Below, one piece after another: positions 1 to 8,738 of a stretch of DNA of 64,000 nt. Each line of letters opens with the position of its first letter. Positions within the stretch are counted from its first letter, which is position 1. The stretch comes from JAHEEL01 sp942491345 (GTDB lineage Bacteria > Actinomycetota > Acidimicrobiia > Spongiisociales > UBA5794), in contig CALOAN010000036.1 of assembly GCA_942491345.1 (NCBI GenBank), forward strand, positions 155,421 through 219,420, written 5' to 3'. Position numbers and translations under genes: made by a program. The notes under the pieces are model-generated. The model ran no database searches. It was not told the DNA's origin and worked only from the letters and a program-made list of their open reading frames with translations.

Positions 1-303
1 GACGACCTCCTGCGCGTTGGCCCGGAGTTCTTCGACCTGTTCGTCGAATTCGGTGATCTGCCGTTCGAGGCGACTGATGGTGTAGTTGAGCTCCTGAAGC
101 TCGGCTTCGATGCCCTCGAGTTCACTGATCGCGGACCCGACCGCCTGGTTGGCGTCCATGAGATCCTGGTACGCCTGTTCTTTGGCGGCTTCGGCTCTCT
201 CGACGTCCTGTTTGGTCTGTGCACCGGCAGGAATAGGGGCAACCAACAGGAGTGCGAGGAGCAGGACGACGATGACCGACTTGGTCGTGATCGATACTGG
301 CAT
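1..303 (-). CDS. N-terminus of secreted coiled-coil protein (partial, window edge)
   Basis: Only the first 101 codons are present; the gene runs off the left edge. ATG at 303 opens a signal peptide (hydrophobic residues about 9-24, likely cleavage after AGA at residue 28). Heptad-rich sequence full of E, Q and L follows and predicts a long coiled coil. The same plan opens the M23 peptidase gene at 35447, so this may be a second murein-hydrolase or EnvC-like protein, but any catalytic domain lies outside the window. A TAGCCT hexamer lies 10 bases before the start. Confidence 0.75.
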   Translation of the reverse strand, partial: MPVSITTKSVIVVLLLALLLVAPIPAGAQTKQDVERAEAAKEQAYQDLMDANQAVGSAISELEGIEAELQELNYTISRLERQITEFDEQVEELRANAQEVV

Positions 304-474
304 TCGATGCTTCAGGCTAGACCCGAAGGGCCGGTAGTCGCCAGACGAGGGATGTCGCGAGCGGCGGATTTCGCGCCCTCGGCCGATGCGTGGCAGGGGA
401 GGTCAGGGCGGGTCCGAGGCGCAGAATGGCAACGCTGGGCAGTACGATCAGCATGATGACCTGTCGAGAGTTCC

Positions 475-891
475 ATGGCCAGCGGTAACGTCTCATTCGC
501 TCCACGCCGCGCGTCGGTCGGGCGGACGACGGCTGGTCTCCTCGCGCTCGGCTACCCCCTCCTCATGGTGGTGTTGGCGATCAACGTCGGATTCCACGAG
601 CCGGGCGATCTACAGGATTTTGCGACGAGCTTCATCGCAGCCGTGATGTTCGTGATCGCACTTCCGACCACATGGTTTCTCTCATTCGACTTCATCGAGG
701 TCTCGCGCACGACGGTGGTCCTCTTCGGACTCGTGACGAGCCTTCCCGTCTGGTACATCCTCGGCACCTCCCTTGCCGTTCGATCGGAGAACTGGGGTCG
801 GTGGTTCCGCCTGTACGTGACCGTCGCGATGGCATGGACGCTGGGGAACCTGTTGATTCTTGCCGTCGTCGGAGCGCTGGAAGGGAGCTAG
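475..891 (+). CDS. four-helix membrane protein, unknown function
   Basis: A 138-residue protein with four strongly hydrophobic segments at about residues 18-40, 49-71, 81-102 and 110-135, joined by short loops. I recognise no enzyme motif. It faces the dGTPase gene tail to tail, with a GAGAC-rich repeat between them. The preceding 170 bases (304-474) hold no other gene that I can support. The reading frame is clean and the membrane topology is convincing, but function is unknown. Confidence 0.6.
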   Translation: MASGNVSFAPRRASVGRTTAGLLALGYPLLMVVLAINVGFHEPGDLQDFATSFIAAVMFVIALPTTWFLSFDFIEVSRTTVVLFGLVTSLPVWYILGTSLAVRSENWGRWFRLYVTVAMAWTLGNLLILAVVGALEGS

Positions 892-896
892 ACGAA

Positions 897-970
897 AGAC
901 ACGAGACACGAGATCCGAGACACGAGATCCGAGACACGACATCCGAGAATGTCTCATGTCTCATGTCTCG
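897..970. repeat. GAGAC-rich imperfect hairpin repeat, copy 1
   Basis: Several near-tandem copies of GAGACACGAGATCC are followed by TCTCATGTCTCATGTCTCG, the approximate complement, so the element can fold into a long imperfect hairpin. It lies between convergent genes ending at 891 and 1023. Related elements occur near 26657, 36784, 41282 and 56206. Confidence 0.75.
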
Positions 971-1022
971 CTACCGCTTGCGTCGCGCGGCGGGTGAGCA
1001 GTGTGGGTGCGGCGTCCGACGA

Positions 1023-2024
1023 CTAGAACAGCTGGGGTCGGAACAGCTCGTCGTGTCGGCTGATCGCATAGCGGTCGGTCATGCCGGCGACGAAGTCGAT
1101 CACCTGGGTGAGGGTGTCGGCGTCGTCGTGGCGGTAGGAATCCGCGATCTCCGCCGGATGAGCCACGTAGTACTCGACGAGGTTGCGAATGATCTCCCGT
1201 GCTCTGCGGCGTTGCGGCTCAACTTCGGCACGCAAGTAGACCCGTTCGAACATGAAGTCTCTGAGTTGCAGCATCACGGCGAGGGTGTGTTCATCCATTG
1301 AGATCTCGTCGCGTTCCATCGATGTGTTGATCACCGACGTGATCAACCTGTCGACCCAGTCGCTACCTGGAACACCCAGTGTCTCGAGCGTGGCGGGAGG
1401 GAAGTCGGTTGGTCTCAGCACCCCCGCCCGAATTGCGTCGAGTGCGTCGTGTGACAGGTAGGCGATGCGGTCGGCAAACCGAACGATGCCACCTTCGGGT
1501 GTACGCGCCGGCACTTCCACCTTCCATGGATGGGCCCTGACGCCGTCGAGGACCTCTGCCGTCAAGTTCAGCGGTTCGAGAACATCGAAGATGCGGACCG
1601 ATTGGTCGGAATGCCGCCATTCGCCTTTGACGAACTCGCTCAGCGCGTCTTCGCCGGTGTGGCCGAATGGTGAGTGACCGACATCATGGCCGAGGCATGT
1701 GGCCTCGGTCAATGCAGGATTCAGGCTGAGCCCTCGTGCGATAGCGACACCGACCTGGGTGACCTGGAGGGTGTGCGTCAGGCGGGTGACATAGTGATCG
1801 CCCTCCGGATTCATGAAGACTTGCGTCTTGTGTTTGAGACGGCGGAAGGCCTTGGAGTGGAGAATGCGATCGCGGTCTCGCTCGAAGCAGGTTCTCCATG
1901 GATCGGGCTCCTCGGGGACGGCGCGACCGGCCGAGTCCGATGCGAGGGTGGCGCCGGGTGCGAGGGTTTGCCCCTCCTGAATCTCCGTCAGCAACCGGTC
2001 CCGAAGAACGAACTTGCCGGTCAA
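1023..2024 (-). CDS. dgt: deoxyguanosinetriphosphate triphosphohydrolase-like HD protein
   Basis: A 333-residue HD-domain dNTP triphosphohydrolase that hydrolyses dGTP or other dNTPs to the nucleoside and triphosphate. Visible family motifs are PEEPDPWRTCFERDRDRI, FRRLKHKTQVF, the metal-site segment TRLTHTLQVTQVG, LGHDVGHSPFGHTGED, and a later RFADRIAYLSHD that supplies the last metal ligand. The start is TTG at 2024, overlapping the phnE stop as TTGA, so translation is probably coupled to the transporter operon upstream. The length fits the Dgt-like subfamily without the long insertion of E. coli Dgt. A dNTPase inside a phosphonate-type operon is an unusual partner. Confidence 0.9.
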   Translation of the reverse strand: MTGKFVLRDRLLTEIQEGQTLAPGATLASDSAGRAVPEEPDPWRTCFERDRDRILHSKAFRRLKHKTQVFMNPEGDHYVTRLTHTLQVTQVGVAIARGLSLNPALTEATCLGHDVGHSPFGHTGEDALSEFVKGEWRHSDQSVRIFDVLEPLNLTAEVLDGVRAHPWKVEVPARTPEGGIVRFADRIAYLSHDALDAIRAGVLRPTDFPPATLETLGVPGSDWVDRLITSVINTSMERDEISMDEHTLAVMLQLRDFMFERVYLRAEVEPQRRRAREIIRNLVEYYVAHPAEIADSYRHDDADTLTQVIDFVAGMTDRYAISRHDELFRPQLF

Positions 2025-2926
2025 GTCTCGATCTCGATGCTGGGAGCCCGACCGGCGCCCGTGATGGCGATCATGCCTTTCGATACCAGGCTGGTCGACG
2101 GCTGGCCGGTGATGATCCTGCGACGGATCGACGAAGAAGCTGCATCAACCAAGAGAACAACCACGATGGTCGCAATCAATGCTGCTCCGGCCTTCGGCCA
2201 GTCGGCTCGGAAGGACAGGCGTGCCACGATCTCAGCGCCGATGCCGCCGGCGCCGACAAGGCCGAGCACGGCCGAGGCACGGATGTTGATCTCGAACCGG
2301 TACAACCAGTAGGCGACGATGGTCGGCATGGCCTGCGGGACGATGCCGTAGCGCATCTGCAACGCCAGGGTGCCGCCCGAGGCGCCGATCGCTTCGATTG
2401 GACCCTCGTCGACGCCTTCGATCACTTCGGATGACAGCTTGCCGAGTGTGCCGATGGAGTGAATGCCGATGGCCAGCGCACCGGTGAAGGGTCCCAATCC
2501 GAACGGCACAATGAGAATGACGGCGAGGATCAGTTCCGGGAACGCCCGGATGCCGCTCAACAGACCCCGGGTCGGTATCGCGATCCATCGTGGTGCAACG
2601 TTGGTTGCAGCCATGAAGCTGAGCGGGAAAGAGAAAACGGCGCCGATCATCGTGCCGATCCACGCGATGTAGATCGACTCGAGGAGTTTCGCGACGATCC
2701 GGCCGCTGTCTGAGAAGTCCGGGGGGAACATCCCACTCAGCAGCGTCCAGATCTCGGCAGGTGCTCTCCAGATGCGAGCAGGAGAGATCTCGAGGCCGTT
2801 TACGGCCCAGATCAAGGGAATGATGATCGCAAATGCAACCACCCATCGCACGACCCGCGGTCCAACCGGCTCCTTCGGTCGAAGCTGCTGCATCTGCTGA
2901 TCGGGGGTTAGGCCGGGCACGCTCAT
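2021..2926 (-). CDS. phnE: phosphonate-type ABC transporter permease 2
   Basis: A 301-residue inner-membrane permease of the PhnE family. It has a short cytoplasmic N-terminus, about six transmembrane helices, and the cytoplasmic EAA-type loop around EAIGASGGTLALQMRYG that contacts the ATPase. LGLVGAGGIGAEI near the C-terminus is typical of PhnE and MetI-like permeases. The start chosen is ATG at 2926, which overlaps the preceding permease stop as ATGA; an in-frame extension to 3016 would run deep into that gene. With the neighbouring permease it probably forms a heterodimeric channel for PhnC and PhnD. Confidence 0.9.
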   Translation of the reverse strand: MSVPGLTPDQQMQQLRPKEPVGPRVVRWVVAFAIIIPLIWAVNGLEISPARIWRAPAEIWTLLSGMFPPDFSDSGRIVAKLLESIYIAWIGTMIGAVFSFPLSFMAATNVAPRWIAIPTRGLLSGIRAFPELILAVILIVPFGLGPFTGALAIGIHSIGTLGKLSSEVIEGVDEGPIEAIGASGGTLALQMRYGIVPQAMPTIVAYWLYRFEINIRASAVLGLVGAGGIGAEIVARLSFRADWPKAGAALIATIVVVLLVDAASSSIRRRIITGQPSTSLVSKGMIAITGAGRAPSIEIET

Positions 2927-4281
2927 ACGAGCTGCCTCCTCGCCCAGATCGAGAGCCATTCGATCAGCAGCACGGCGACGAAGATCACAATGACGATCGC
3001 CATGACCTGATCCCACTGGAAGAAGTTGCGGCGCTCATTGAGGAGCCGTCCGATGCCCCCGGCGCCGACGAAGCCGATCACAACGGACGCACGGATGTTG
3101 AGCTCGAAGATGTAGAGGGCATAGGCCACGTAGTTGGGCCGGACCTGGGGGAACGCCGCGTATTGGATGACTTGAGTGTGTCGTGCGCCCGCGGCCCGGC
3201 CGGCTTCCAGCGGACCGATGTCAATGGCGTCGACCGTCTCGGACAGCAGTTTTGCCTGAATCGCGAGCGAGAACATGATCATGGCAAGCGCGCCCGCGAA
3301 CGGGTTGCCGAAACCCACCGCGGTGGCGAACAAGACGCCCCAGACCAGGTCTGGGATGGTGCGGACCACGTTGAGGAAGGCCTTTGCGAACCGATACGCG
3401 GTCTCCGATGGTGCAGTCATTCGCGACGCCCAGAAGGCGAGGGGAACGGCGAGAAGGTTCCCGATCGTGGCGCCGATGATTGCGATCTGTAGCGTCTCGA
3501 TGAACGGCTCGACGATGTTGAACGTCTCGGGCTGTCCGAGGCTCTTTGGCCACTTCCACACCGGTGGCCAGAAGTCGTCGGCAATCTCGCCGATGCGAGT
3601 CAGCTGTGTGGCGATCGCCGAGGTGGAGAAGTCGATCTCGTTGTATGCCAGGACGGTGAGCACCACGACGAACCCCACGGCGAAGAGGGAGACGAGACCG
3701 GTTGCGAACGAGATGTTCGCACCAAGGCCAACGGCGCAGGCAGCCATGCCGGTGAAGACGAACAGCCCGATCGTGAGGGACTGGATCTCGCCTGCGCTGA
3801 TCTGGCGCGCGTTGAGGGGAGCGAGAACGCCCATCGTGGTCGCTGTGAAGAGAGCGAGGGTTGCTCCTCCTGCCCATGCGAGGGCCTGAAAGCCGATCAC
3901 GGTTGGCCTGTACCCGGGGCGATTGCGATACACGACCACCCCGGTCGCCGCGCCGTAGATGAGCCAGCCGACGGCAGCGAGCAGCGAGAGTTTGAAGTCC
4001 ACCGGTCCCGAGCGTCCGGCAAGCACCCAGTCGAAGAAGGAGAGTCCAATGATTCCGCCGGCGACCAGAATGGCTGCGTCGAGCCAGTGCCGCGTGAGGT
4101 CGATCCATACGAAGATGCCGAACGTCACAACGGCGACAAGGGCTCCCCACAGCGGTCCGACGGGCCCCACCCAGCCGAGTATGCCGGTTGCGAGAACACC
4201 GACGACGAGGGGGCCGAGATACTTGATGGGGCGCGGCGGCTCAACGGGCCGCACCTGGGTCTCGGGAGCGTCGAGGGTCAC
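2923..4281 (-). CDS. phnE: phosphonate-type ABC permease 1 with extra N-terminal membrane domain
   Basis: A 452-residue permease, well over the usual 260-300 of PhnE. The C-terminal half (about 245-452) is a standard PhnE domain with ETLQIAIIGATIGNLLAVPL, the EAA loop LEAGRAAGARHTQVIQYAAF, and VVIGFVGAGGIGRLL. The first 225 residues form an additional block of about seven hydrophobic segments with no motif I recognise. The GTG start at 4281 overlaps the phnC stop as GTGA. The extra block may be an accessory domain, or may hold the complex in a particular membrane arrangement; that is inference. Confidence 0.88.
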   Translation of the reverse strand: MTLDAPETQVRPVEPPRPIKYLGPLVVGVLATGILGWVGPVGPLWGALVAVVTFGIFVWIDLTRHWLDAAILVAGGIIGLSFFDWVLAGRSGPVDFKLSLLAAVGWLIYGAATGVVVYRNRPGYRPTVIGFQALAWAGGATLALFTATTMGVLAPLNARQISAGEIQSLTIGLFVFTGMAACAVGLGANISFATGLVSLFAVGFVVVLTVLAYNEIDFSTSAIATQLTRIGEIADDFWPPVWKWPKSLGQPETFNIVEPFIETLQIAIIGATIGNLLAVPLAFWASRMTAPSETAYRFAKAFLNVVRTIPDLVWGVLFATAVGFGNPFAGALAMIMFSLAIQAKLLSETVDAIDIGPLEAGRAAGARHTQVIQYAAFPQVRPNYVAYALYIFELNIRASVVIGFVGAGGIGRLLNERRNFFQWDQVMAIVIVIFVAVLLIEWLSIWARRQLV

Positions 4282-5048
4282 GATTCGTCGAGTAGATCGT
4301 CGGGCGTTATGGCCCGGCCGTAGATGCCGCGGAAGACTTCGTCGTCTACGTCGGAGATGTCACCATCGAAGACCACTCGGCCGTCGTTCAGTCCGATGAG
4401 GCGCTTGCCGTATTGACGGGCGAGGTCGAGGAAGTGGAGGTTGATGAGCGTGGTGATGCCCAAATCGCGGTTGATGCGCTGGAGGTCGCGCATCACCATG
4501 TGAGATGTCACCGGATCCAGAGAGGCGACCGGTTCGTCGGCAAGGATGATCTTGGGTTCCTGGGCCAAGGCGCGGGCGATACCGACACGCTGCTGCTGGC
4601 CACCGGATAGGTCTGAGGCACGCACATATGCCTTCTCGACGATATCCACGCGCTCGAGGGATTCGAGTGCGATCTCCTTGTCTCCTGACGGCCACAGGGC
4701 GAAGAAGCTTCGCCATCGAGGGATCCTCGAGAGACGGCCCATGAGGGCGTTGTTGATGACGCGGGAACGATTTACCAGGTTGAAGGTCTGGAAGATCATG
4801 CCGACGTCGGATCGGATGGCCCGTATCTCGGAGGACGATGCACCGACCACCTCACGACCGTCGACCAGGACTGACCCAGAGACCGGGACGAGACCGTTGA
4901 TTGCCCGGAGCATCGTGGACTTGCCAGCCCCGGAGAGGCCAACAACGACGACAAACTCGCCCTGTCCGATGCTCAAGGTCACGTCTTTGAGAGCGGTGAG
5001 TCCACCCGGATATGTGACGGACGCGTTGGTGAAGTCGATGAGGCCCAT
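4278..5048 (-). CDS. phnC: phosphonate-type ABC transporter ATP-binding protein
   Basis: A 256-residue ABC ATPase. Visible are Walker A GLSGAGKST, the Q-loop region GMIFQTFNL, signature LSGGQQQRVGIARAL, Walker B IILADEPVASLD, and the switch histidine in TLINLHFLDLA. The combination NRSRVINNALMGRLSRIPRW with LHFLDLARQYGKRLIGL is characteristic of PhnC rather than generic importers. It sits between the binding protein and the two permeases and overlaps phnE1 by four bases. Substrate cannot be fixed: PhnCDE systems carry phosphonates, phosphite or phosphate esters, and no C-P lyase genes are present. Confidence 0.93.
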   Translation of the reverse strand: MGLIDFTNASVTYPGGLTALKDVTLSIGQGEFVVVVGLSGAGKSTMLRAINGLVPVSGSVLVDGREVVGASSSEIRAIRSDVGMIFQTFNLVNRSRVINNALMGRLSRIPRWRSFFALWPSGDKEIALESLERVDIVEKAYVRASDLSGGQQQRVGIARALAQEPKIILADEPVASLDPVTSHMVMRDLQRINRDLGITTLINLHFLDLARQYGKRLIGLNDGRVVFDGDISDVDDEVFRGIYGRAITPDDLLDES

Positions 5049-5063
5049 GATTGGGGGAATGGC

Positions 5064-5091
5064 CGGGGGCCGGTCCTGCGACCGGCCCCCG
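5064..5091. terminator. perfect 11-bp intercistronic hairpin between phnD and phnC
   Basis: CGGGGGCCGGT is followed by a six-base loop and the exact complement ACCGGCCCCCG. No T tract follows on the minus strand. Placed between the binding-protein gene and the ATPase gene, it is more likely a processing or partial-termination hairpin keeping phnD mRNA in excess than a full stop. Confidence 0.7.
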
Positions 5092-5101
5092 TTCGCCGTT
5101 C

Positions 5102-6271
5102 CTACTCCTCGGCTACGCCGAGCTTCACCGCTGCCTCGCGCACGACGTCGAAGTCTGCGTCGTTTGCTAGACGAATGTCGGTCCAGCCGTAGATCTCGTC
5201 GAAGATGGCTTCGCCCTCTTCGGTTTCGAGGTACGCCTTGGTCGCATTGAAGATCTCCTGCTGGAGATCATCCGGCAGTTCGCCGCGCACCGCAACAACG
5301 TCGTTGGGGATGTTGTCGGTGATGTTGAACACGACGACCTTCTCGCCGACATCAGGGTTCTCCTCGCGGAGTGAGCGGCGGGCGTCGTCGAAGCTGAGGC
5401 CGATGTCGAAGTCGCCGTTGTACACGGCTGCGACGGTGGCGTCGTGGGACGTCAAGTACGCGTACTCGAGATCGTTCTCGATGTCGACGCCGAGATTGAA
5501 GAGCTGGAGTTGGGGGAACACGCCGCCGGAGGTCGACGTCGCGCTCGTGAATGCAACCTTCTTGCCCTTCACCACGTCGAGTGGTGCGTAGCAGACGAGG
5601 CCCTTGGCGACTTCGGTACCGTCGTCGAGGGTTTCCTGACCAAGCCCGTCATCGTTGTAGGCCCAGCCGACCTGGAGCGCCGGAACTTCGGTCGGATCCA
5701 GAATCGTCGGAACACCGTCAACGATCTCGTAGGCGCCAACCACGGGCTCCTCCTCACAGATGGACGTGTCGTTGGTGAACCACTGTCCGTGATAGAGGTC
5801 CGAGCCGAATCGGATCGACTGGATCAGCACTTCGATGGTCGGGTACTGCTCCTTGGCCTGGACGTAGCCGAACGGACCAAACGCGCCGAGGTCGGCGTTG
5901 CCTGCGCCCATGGCGACGACGAGCCCGTTGTAGTCGGCGGTGATCACACCGGTGAACGTTGGGCCGCCGATCGTTTCGGTGAGGTAGTCCATGTAGGGCT
6001 GGACCGTGTCGGCAAGCTTCTCCTGCCGCTCAGATGGAATGAATCCGAAGAGGATCTCTTCGGGCCATTCGTCGGTCGTGTCGGGGGCGGAAGTGGTCGT
6101 TGCCTCTGCTGCTTCAGTAGTGGTGGTCGTCTCGTCAGGTGCTGCTGCGGTGGTGGTCGTTTCCGCCGCCGCCGCTGCAGTGGTGGTTGTGTCGTCGTCT
6201 CCCGTGCTCGCGCATGCTGCGACCAGCATTGCGAAGGCGAGGAGCAGAACGATGAGGGTCGATTTCCTCAT
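5102..6271 (-). CDS. phnD: phosphonate-type substrate-binding lipoprotein
   Basis: A 389-residue secreted binding protein of the PhnD/phosphite-binding family. The ATG at 6271 has a good AGGAGACC ribosome site; the reading frame extends further upstream, but only into the leader and the next gene. It begins with a lipoprotein signal ending LVAAC (Cys20), then a Thr/Ala/Glu-rich linker to about residue 65. The folded domain shows ILFGFIPSERQEKLAD, NADLGAFGPFGYVQAK and FTSATSTSGGVFPQLQLF, all typical of PhnD. A segment of about 50 residues after HGQWFTNDTSICEEE, bounded by two cysteines, looks like an insertion. Confidence 0.92.
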   Translation of the reverse strand: MRKSTLIVLLLAFAMLVAACASTGDDDTTTTAAAAAETTTTAAAPDETTTTTEAAEATTTSAPDTTDEWPEEILFGFIPSERQEKLADTVQPYMDYLTETIGGPTFTGVITADYNGLVVAMGAGNADLGAFGPFGYVQAKEQYPTIEVLIQSIRFGSDLYHGQWFTNDTSICEEEPVVGAYEIVDGVPTILDPTEVPALQVGWAYNDDGLGQETLDDGTEVAKGLVCYAPLDVVKGKKVAFTSATSTSGGVFPQLQLFNLGVDIENDLEYAYLTSHDATVAAVYNGDFDIGLSFDDARRSLREENPDVGEKVVVFNITDNIPNDVVAVRGELPDDLQQEIFNATKAYLETEEGEAIFDEIYGWTDIRLANDADFDVVREAAVKLGVAEE

Positions 6272-6292
6272 TTGGTCTCCTGTGATTGTGAG

Positions 6293-6333
6293 GACGCCGA
6301 GGCGTCGTTGCCAGCGACGAGATGGTACTCGTC
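6293..6333 (-). promoter_or_regulatory. three mutually exclusive hairpins in the phnD leader
   Basis: Three perfect inverted repeats overlap end to end: GACGCC-2-GGCGTC (6293-6306), CGTCG-7-CGACG (6303-6319) and GACGAG-6-CTCGTC (6316-6333). Neighbouring helices share bases, so only alternate ones can form together. They may be an attenuator or a terminator for the dnaX transcript just upstream. Confidence 0.4.
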
Positions 6334-6357
6334 TCTGTGTTCCGAAGGCCAAACGGG

Positions 6358-6906
6358 TCAGCACCAACGCTGGTCTACCAGGCTCTCGAATTCGTCCCAC
6401 GTATGAATGTCGCGAACTCCGACCGCGGGCTCGTTCCATGCCCGGACGAAGCGGCAGGTGACAGATTCTGGGCGATTGGTATGGAGTTCGGCGATCTGGC
6501 GCGGTGAGTCGTCGAGATAGATGTCGCACGGCACGCGCCACTTCACGTCCGTGATGTGCACTTCTCGAGTGGGGATTCTGCGGTCGGCGATCCATGCGAA
6601 CGTGTCGTGGATCGCCCAGTCGGGTTTCGCGCTGATGATCACGATGTCGTGGTTGTGAGACAGCCGCTCCAGCGCCTCCAGCGCTCCTGGGTACGTCTCG
6701 AGGTGGCGGAACACGGATCCGTGGTCGCCTCGCGCTGCCCACCGCCAGAACGCCCCCATCGTGTCAAAGTGGGTGAGGTCGCCCATCGCATTCCATGAAT
6801 CGACCAGATCGGTCGTGAGCTCCGAACCGAATTCGTGGTTGTAGCGGCTCACCCATCCCGTGTTGAAGTCGGCGACAACGCCGTCGAGGTCGATTCCAAG
6901 GCGCAC
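6358..6906 (-). CDS. HAD-superfamily 5'-nucleotidase (NT5C type)
   Basis: A 182-residue HAD hydrolase. Motif I is DLDGVVADFN at residues 6-15 (nucleophile Asp plus the acid/base Asp two residues on). Motif II is the serine in IVIISAKPD, and the late acidic motif is CDIYLDDSPRQ. This pattern and length match the 5'(3')-deoxyribonucleotidase (NT5C) family, which dephosphorylates (deoxy)nucleoside monophosphates. GTG start at 6906, two bases after the dnaX stop, so it probably shares that transcript. Substrate is inferred from family only. Confidence 0.8.
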   Translation of the reverse strand: MRLGIDLDGVVADFNTGWVSRYNHEFGSELTTDLVDSWNAMGDLTHFDTMGAFWRWAARGDHGSVFRHLETYPGALEALERLSHNHDIVIISAKPDWAIHDTFAWIADRRIPTREVHITDVKWRVPCDIYLDDSPRQIAELHTNRPESVTCRFVRAWNEPAVGVRDIHTWDEFESLVDQRWC

Positions 6907-6908
6907 GT

Positions 6909-8672
6909 CTACTCCTCGACGAACGTTCCGCCGAGCATGTCGGCGATCAGATTCTCGGGATCTTCACGCGTTGGGCCGTCGTCGAGCTGATCCTGGTCGG
7001 GAGCCCGCGTCGGTTCTTCGGCCGGCTCCGGTGCGGTGTCGTCGTCGGATCGGAAACGAAGCGTGACGGTGCTGCCGAGGACCTCTGCAGTGATGGCTTC
7101 GAGGGCTCGGAGCAGTTGGTCGTCGGCGTTGAGTTGCTCGAGGTGGAAGTGTTGGTGGGCCGGCATGGTGAGGACCGCCACACCTCCACCGACGGACTCT
7201 GGCTCGGCGACGCGGACGAAGGCGTGACGCCGGGCGCCGAAATCCGATCGGATCCGGGCGACGATAACCGGCCAAGCAGCGGAGAACTCGGCAAGGGTGA
7301 GGTCGGTTGAGGACGGGGCGACAACGGCGGCCTCGGTGTCGGCCGGCGGAGCGGCGTCGGGAAGGTCCAGTCTGTCGTCGTCGATTGGGGTCTCGGGCTC
7401 CGCGACGGTTTCGGCAGGCTTCGGCGTCTGAGAGGGGGAGGAGGGGGAGGAATCTGCGGGGGAGGGAGAGGGGGAGGATTCATCGGAGGCCGGTGGCGGG
7501 TAGCTCGCGGCTCCTCCCTGCCTCACGTCACGTTCGAGGCGATCGATGCGGGAAGCAAGCGCTTCGCCATCGAAGGTGGTCTCCGGGCGAGTGAGCCGGA
7601 TCAGGGCCAACTCGAGGACCAGACGTTCCTCTCGTCCCTGGCGGAGGTGGAGCAGGGCTTCGGAGAATCGGTCGATCGCTCGCAGGACGTCGGCCGATGA
7701 CAAGATGCGGCCCTGCCGCCGCCACTCATCGAGGATCTCCGGGGGATCATCGGTGATCTCCTCGAGGTTCTGCGCGTACTGAGCGAGGAAGATGCCGCGG
7801 AAGAAGCCGAGCGAGTCGGCAACGAAACGTCGCAGGTCGGCGCCGCGAGACGCAAGTTGGGCAACGAGGCCGAGCGCGGCGGGGGCATCCTGATCGGAGA
7901 TTGCAGCGACGAGTCCGGTGAAGGCATCACCGTCGGCGAGGCCGAGTGCGCGGGTCACCCCTTCGGTTGAGACAACTCCACCTCCGAGCGCTGCGACCTG
8001 TTCGAGCAGGCTCATCGCGTCGCGGACCGACCCCCGCGCGTGGGTCGCGATCATCGACAATCCGGCCGCGTCGGTCGTGAAACCTTCGCGTCTTGAGATG
8101 TCCGAGAGATGCTCGACCAGCGTCTCAGACGAGACAGGATGGAAGTCGAACCGCTGCGAGCGGCTCCGGATCGTGTCGAGAAGTTTGTACGGCTCTGTGG
8201 TTGCGAGCACGAACACGACGTGCTCGGGGGGTTCTTCGAGCGTCTTGAGCAGGGCGTTGCCCGCAGCTCGCGACAACATGTGAGCCTCGTCCAGGATGTA
8301 GACGCGGCGGGCGCCTTCGGCGGCTGCGACCGTGCCCACGTTCACTCGGATCTCCCGAACGTCCTCGACCTTGTTGTGTGAGGCGGCGTCGAGTTCGATG
8401 ACATCGAGTGAGGTTCCCTCGGTGATGCCGACGCACGAGGTGCATTCGTTGCACGGCTCGCCTTCCGCTCCACGATTGGTGCAGTTGAGGGATTTCGCCA
8501 GGAGTCGAGCGCTTGTGGTCTTGCCGGTTCCTCGTGGCCCGGCAAAGAGGTAGGCGTGGGCAACCTTGTCGTCGGTGACCTCGCGGATGAGCGTTCCGAC
8601 GACATGGTCCTGTCCTACGACTTCGTCGAACCGTTGTGGCCGGTACTTGCGGTAGAGAGCCTGATAGCGCAT
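6909..8672 (-). CDS. dnaX: DNA polymerase III subunit gamma/tau
   Basis: A 587-residue clamp-loader subunit. It shows the canonical opening YRKYRPQRFDEVVGQDH, Walker A GPRGTGKTT (residues 45-53), a four-cysteine zinc site (Cys64, 74, 77, 80), Walker B VYILDEAH, the arginine-finger motif LLKTLEEPPEHVVFVLATTE, and sensor residues further on. A Pro/Ser/Glu-rich linker at about 390-440 leads to a C-terminal tau-like domain of about 120 residues. No obvious slippery A/T tract for gamma frameshifting is visible. The start codon ATG at 8672 has TACCCT eight bases upstream. Confidence 0.97.
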   Translation of the reverse strand: MRYQALYRKYRPQRFDEVVGQDHVVGTLIREVTDDKVAHAYLFAGPRGTGKTTSARLLAKSLNCTNRGAEGEPCNECTSCVGITEGTSLDVIELDAASHNKVEDVREIRVNVGTVAAAEGARRVYILDEAHMLSRAAGNALLKTLEEPPEHVVFVLATTEPYKLLDTIRSRSQRFDFHPVSSETLVEHLSDISRREGFTTDAAGLSMIATHARGSVRDAMSLLEQVAALGGGVVSTEGVTRALGLADGDAFTGLVAAISDQDAPAALGLVAQLASRGADLRRFVADSLGFFRGIFLAQYAQNLEEITDDPPEILDEWRRQGRILSSADVLRAIDRFSEALLHLRQGREERLVLELALIRLTRPETTFDGEALASRIDRLERDVRQGGAASYPPPASDESSPSPSPADSSPSSPSQTPKPAETVAEPETPIDDDRLDLPDAAPPADTEAAVVAPSSTDLTLAEFSAAWPVIVARIRSDFGARRHAFVRVAEPESVGGGVAVLTMPAHQHFHLEQLNADDQLLRALEAITAEVLGSTVTLRFRSDDDTAPEPAEEPTRAPDQDQLDDGPTREDPENLIADMLGGTFVEE

Positions 8673-8680
8673 CGGGATGG

Positions 8681-8686
8681 AGGGTA
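8681..8686 (-). promoter_or_regulatory. candidate -10 element of dnaX
   Basis: TACCCT on the minus strand, eight bases before the dnaX ATG; no Shine-Dalgarno sequence lies in the gap. Confidence 0.4.
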
Positions 8687-8738
8687 GCGACGCGCGATCA
8701 CCCAGGTTCGAGGTGCATACGCTCAGCCGGTCCGGAGT

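Noticed and set aside
6272..6742. N-terminal extension of phnD
   Set aside because: It reads through the nucleotidase gene; the ATG at 6271 has a ribosome site and starts a perfect lipoprotein signal.
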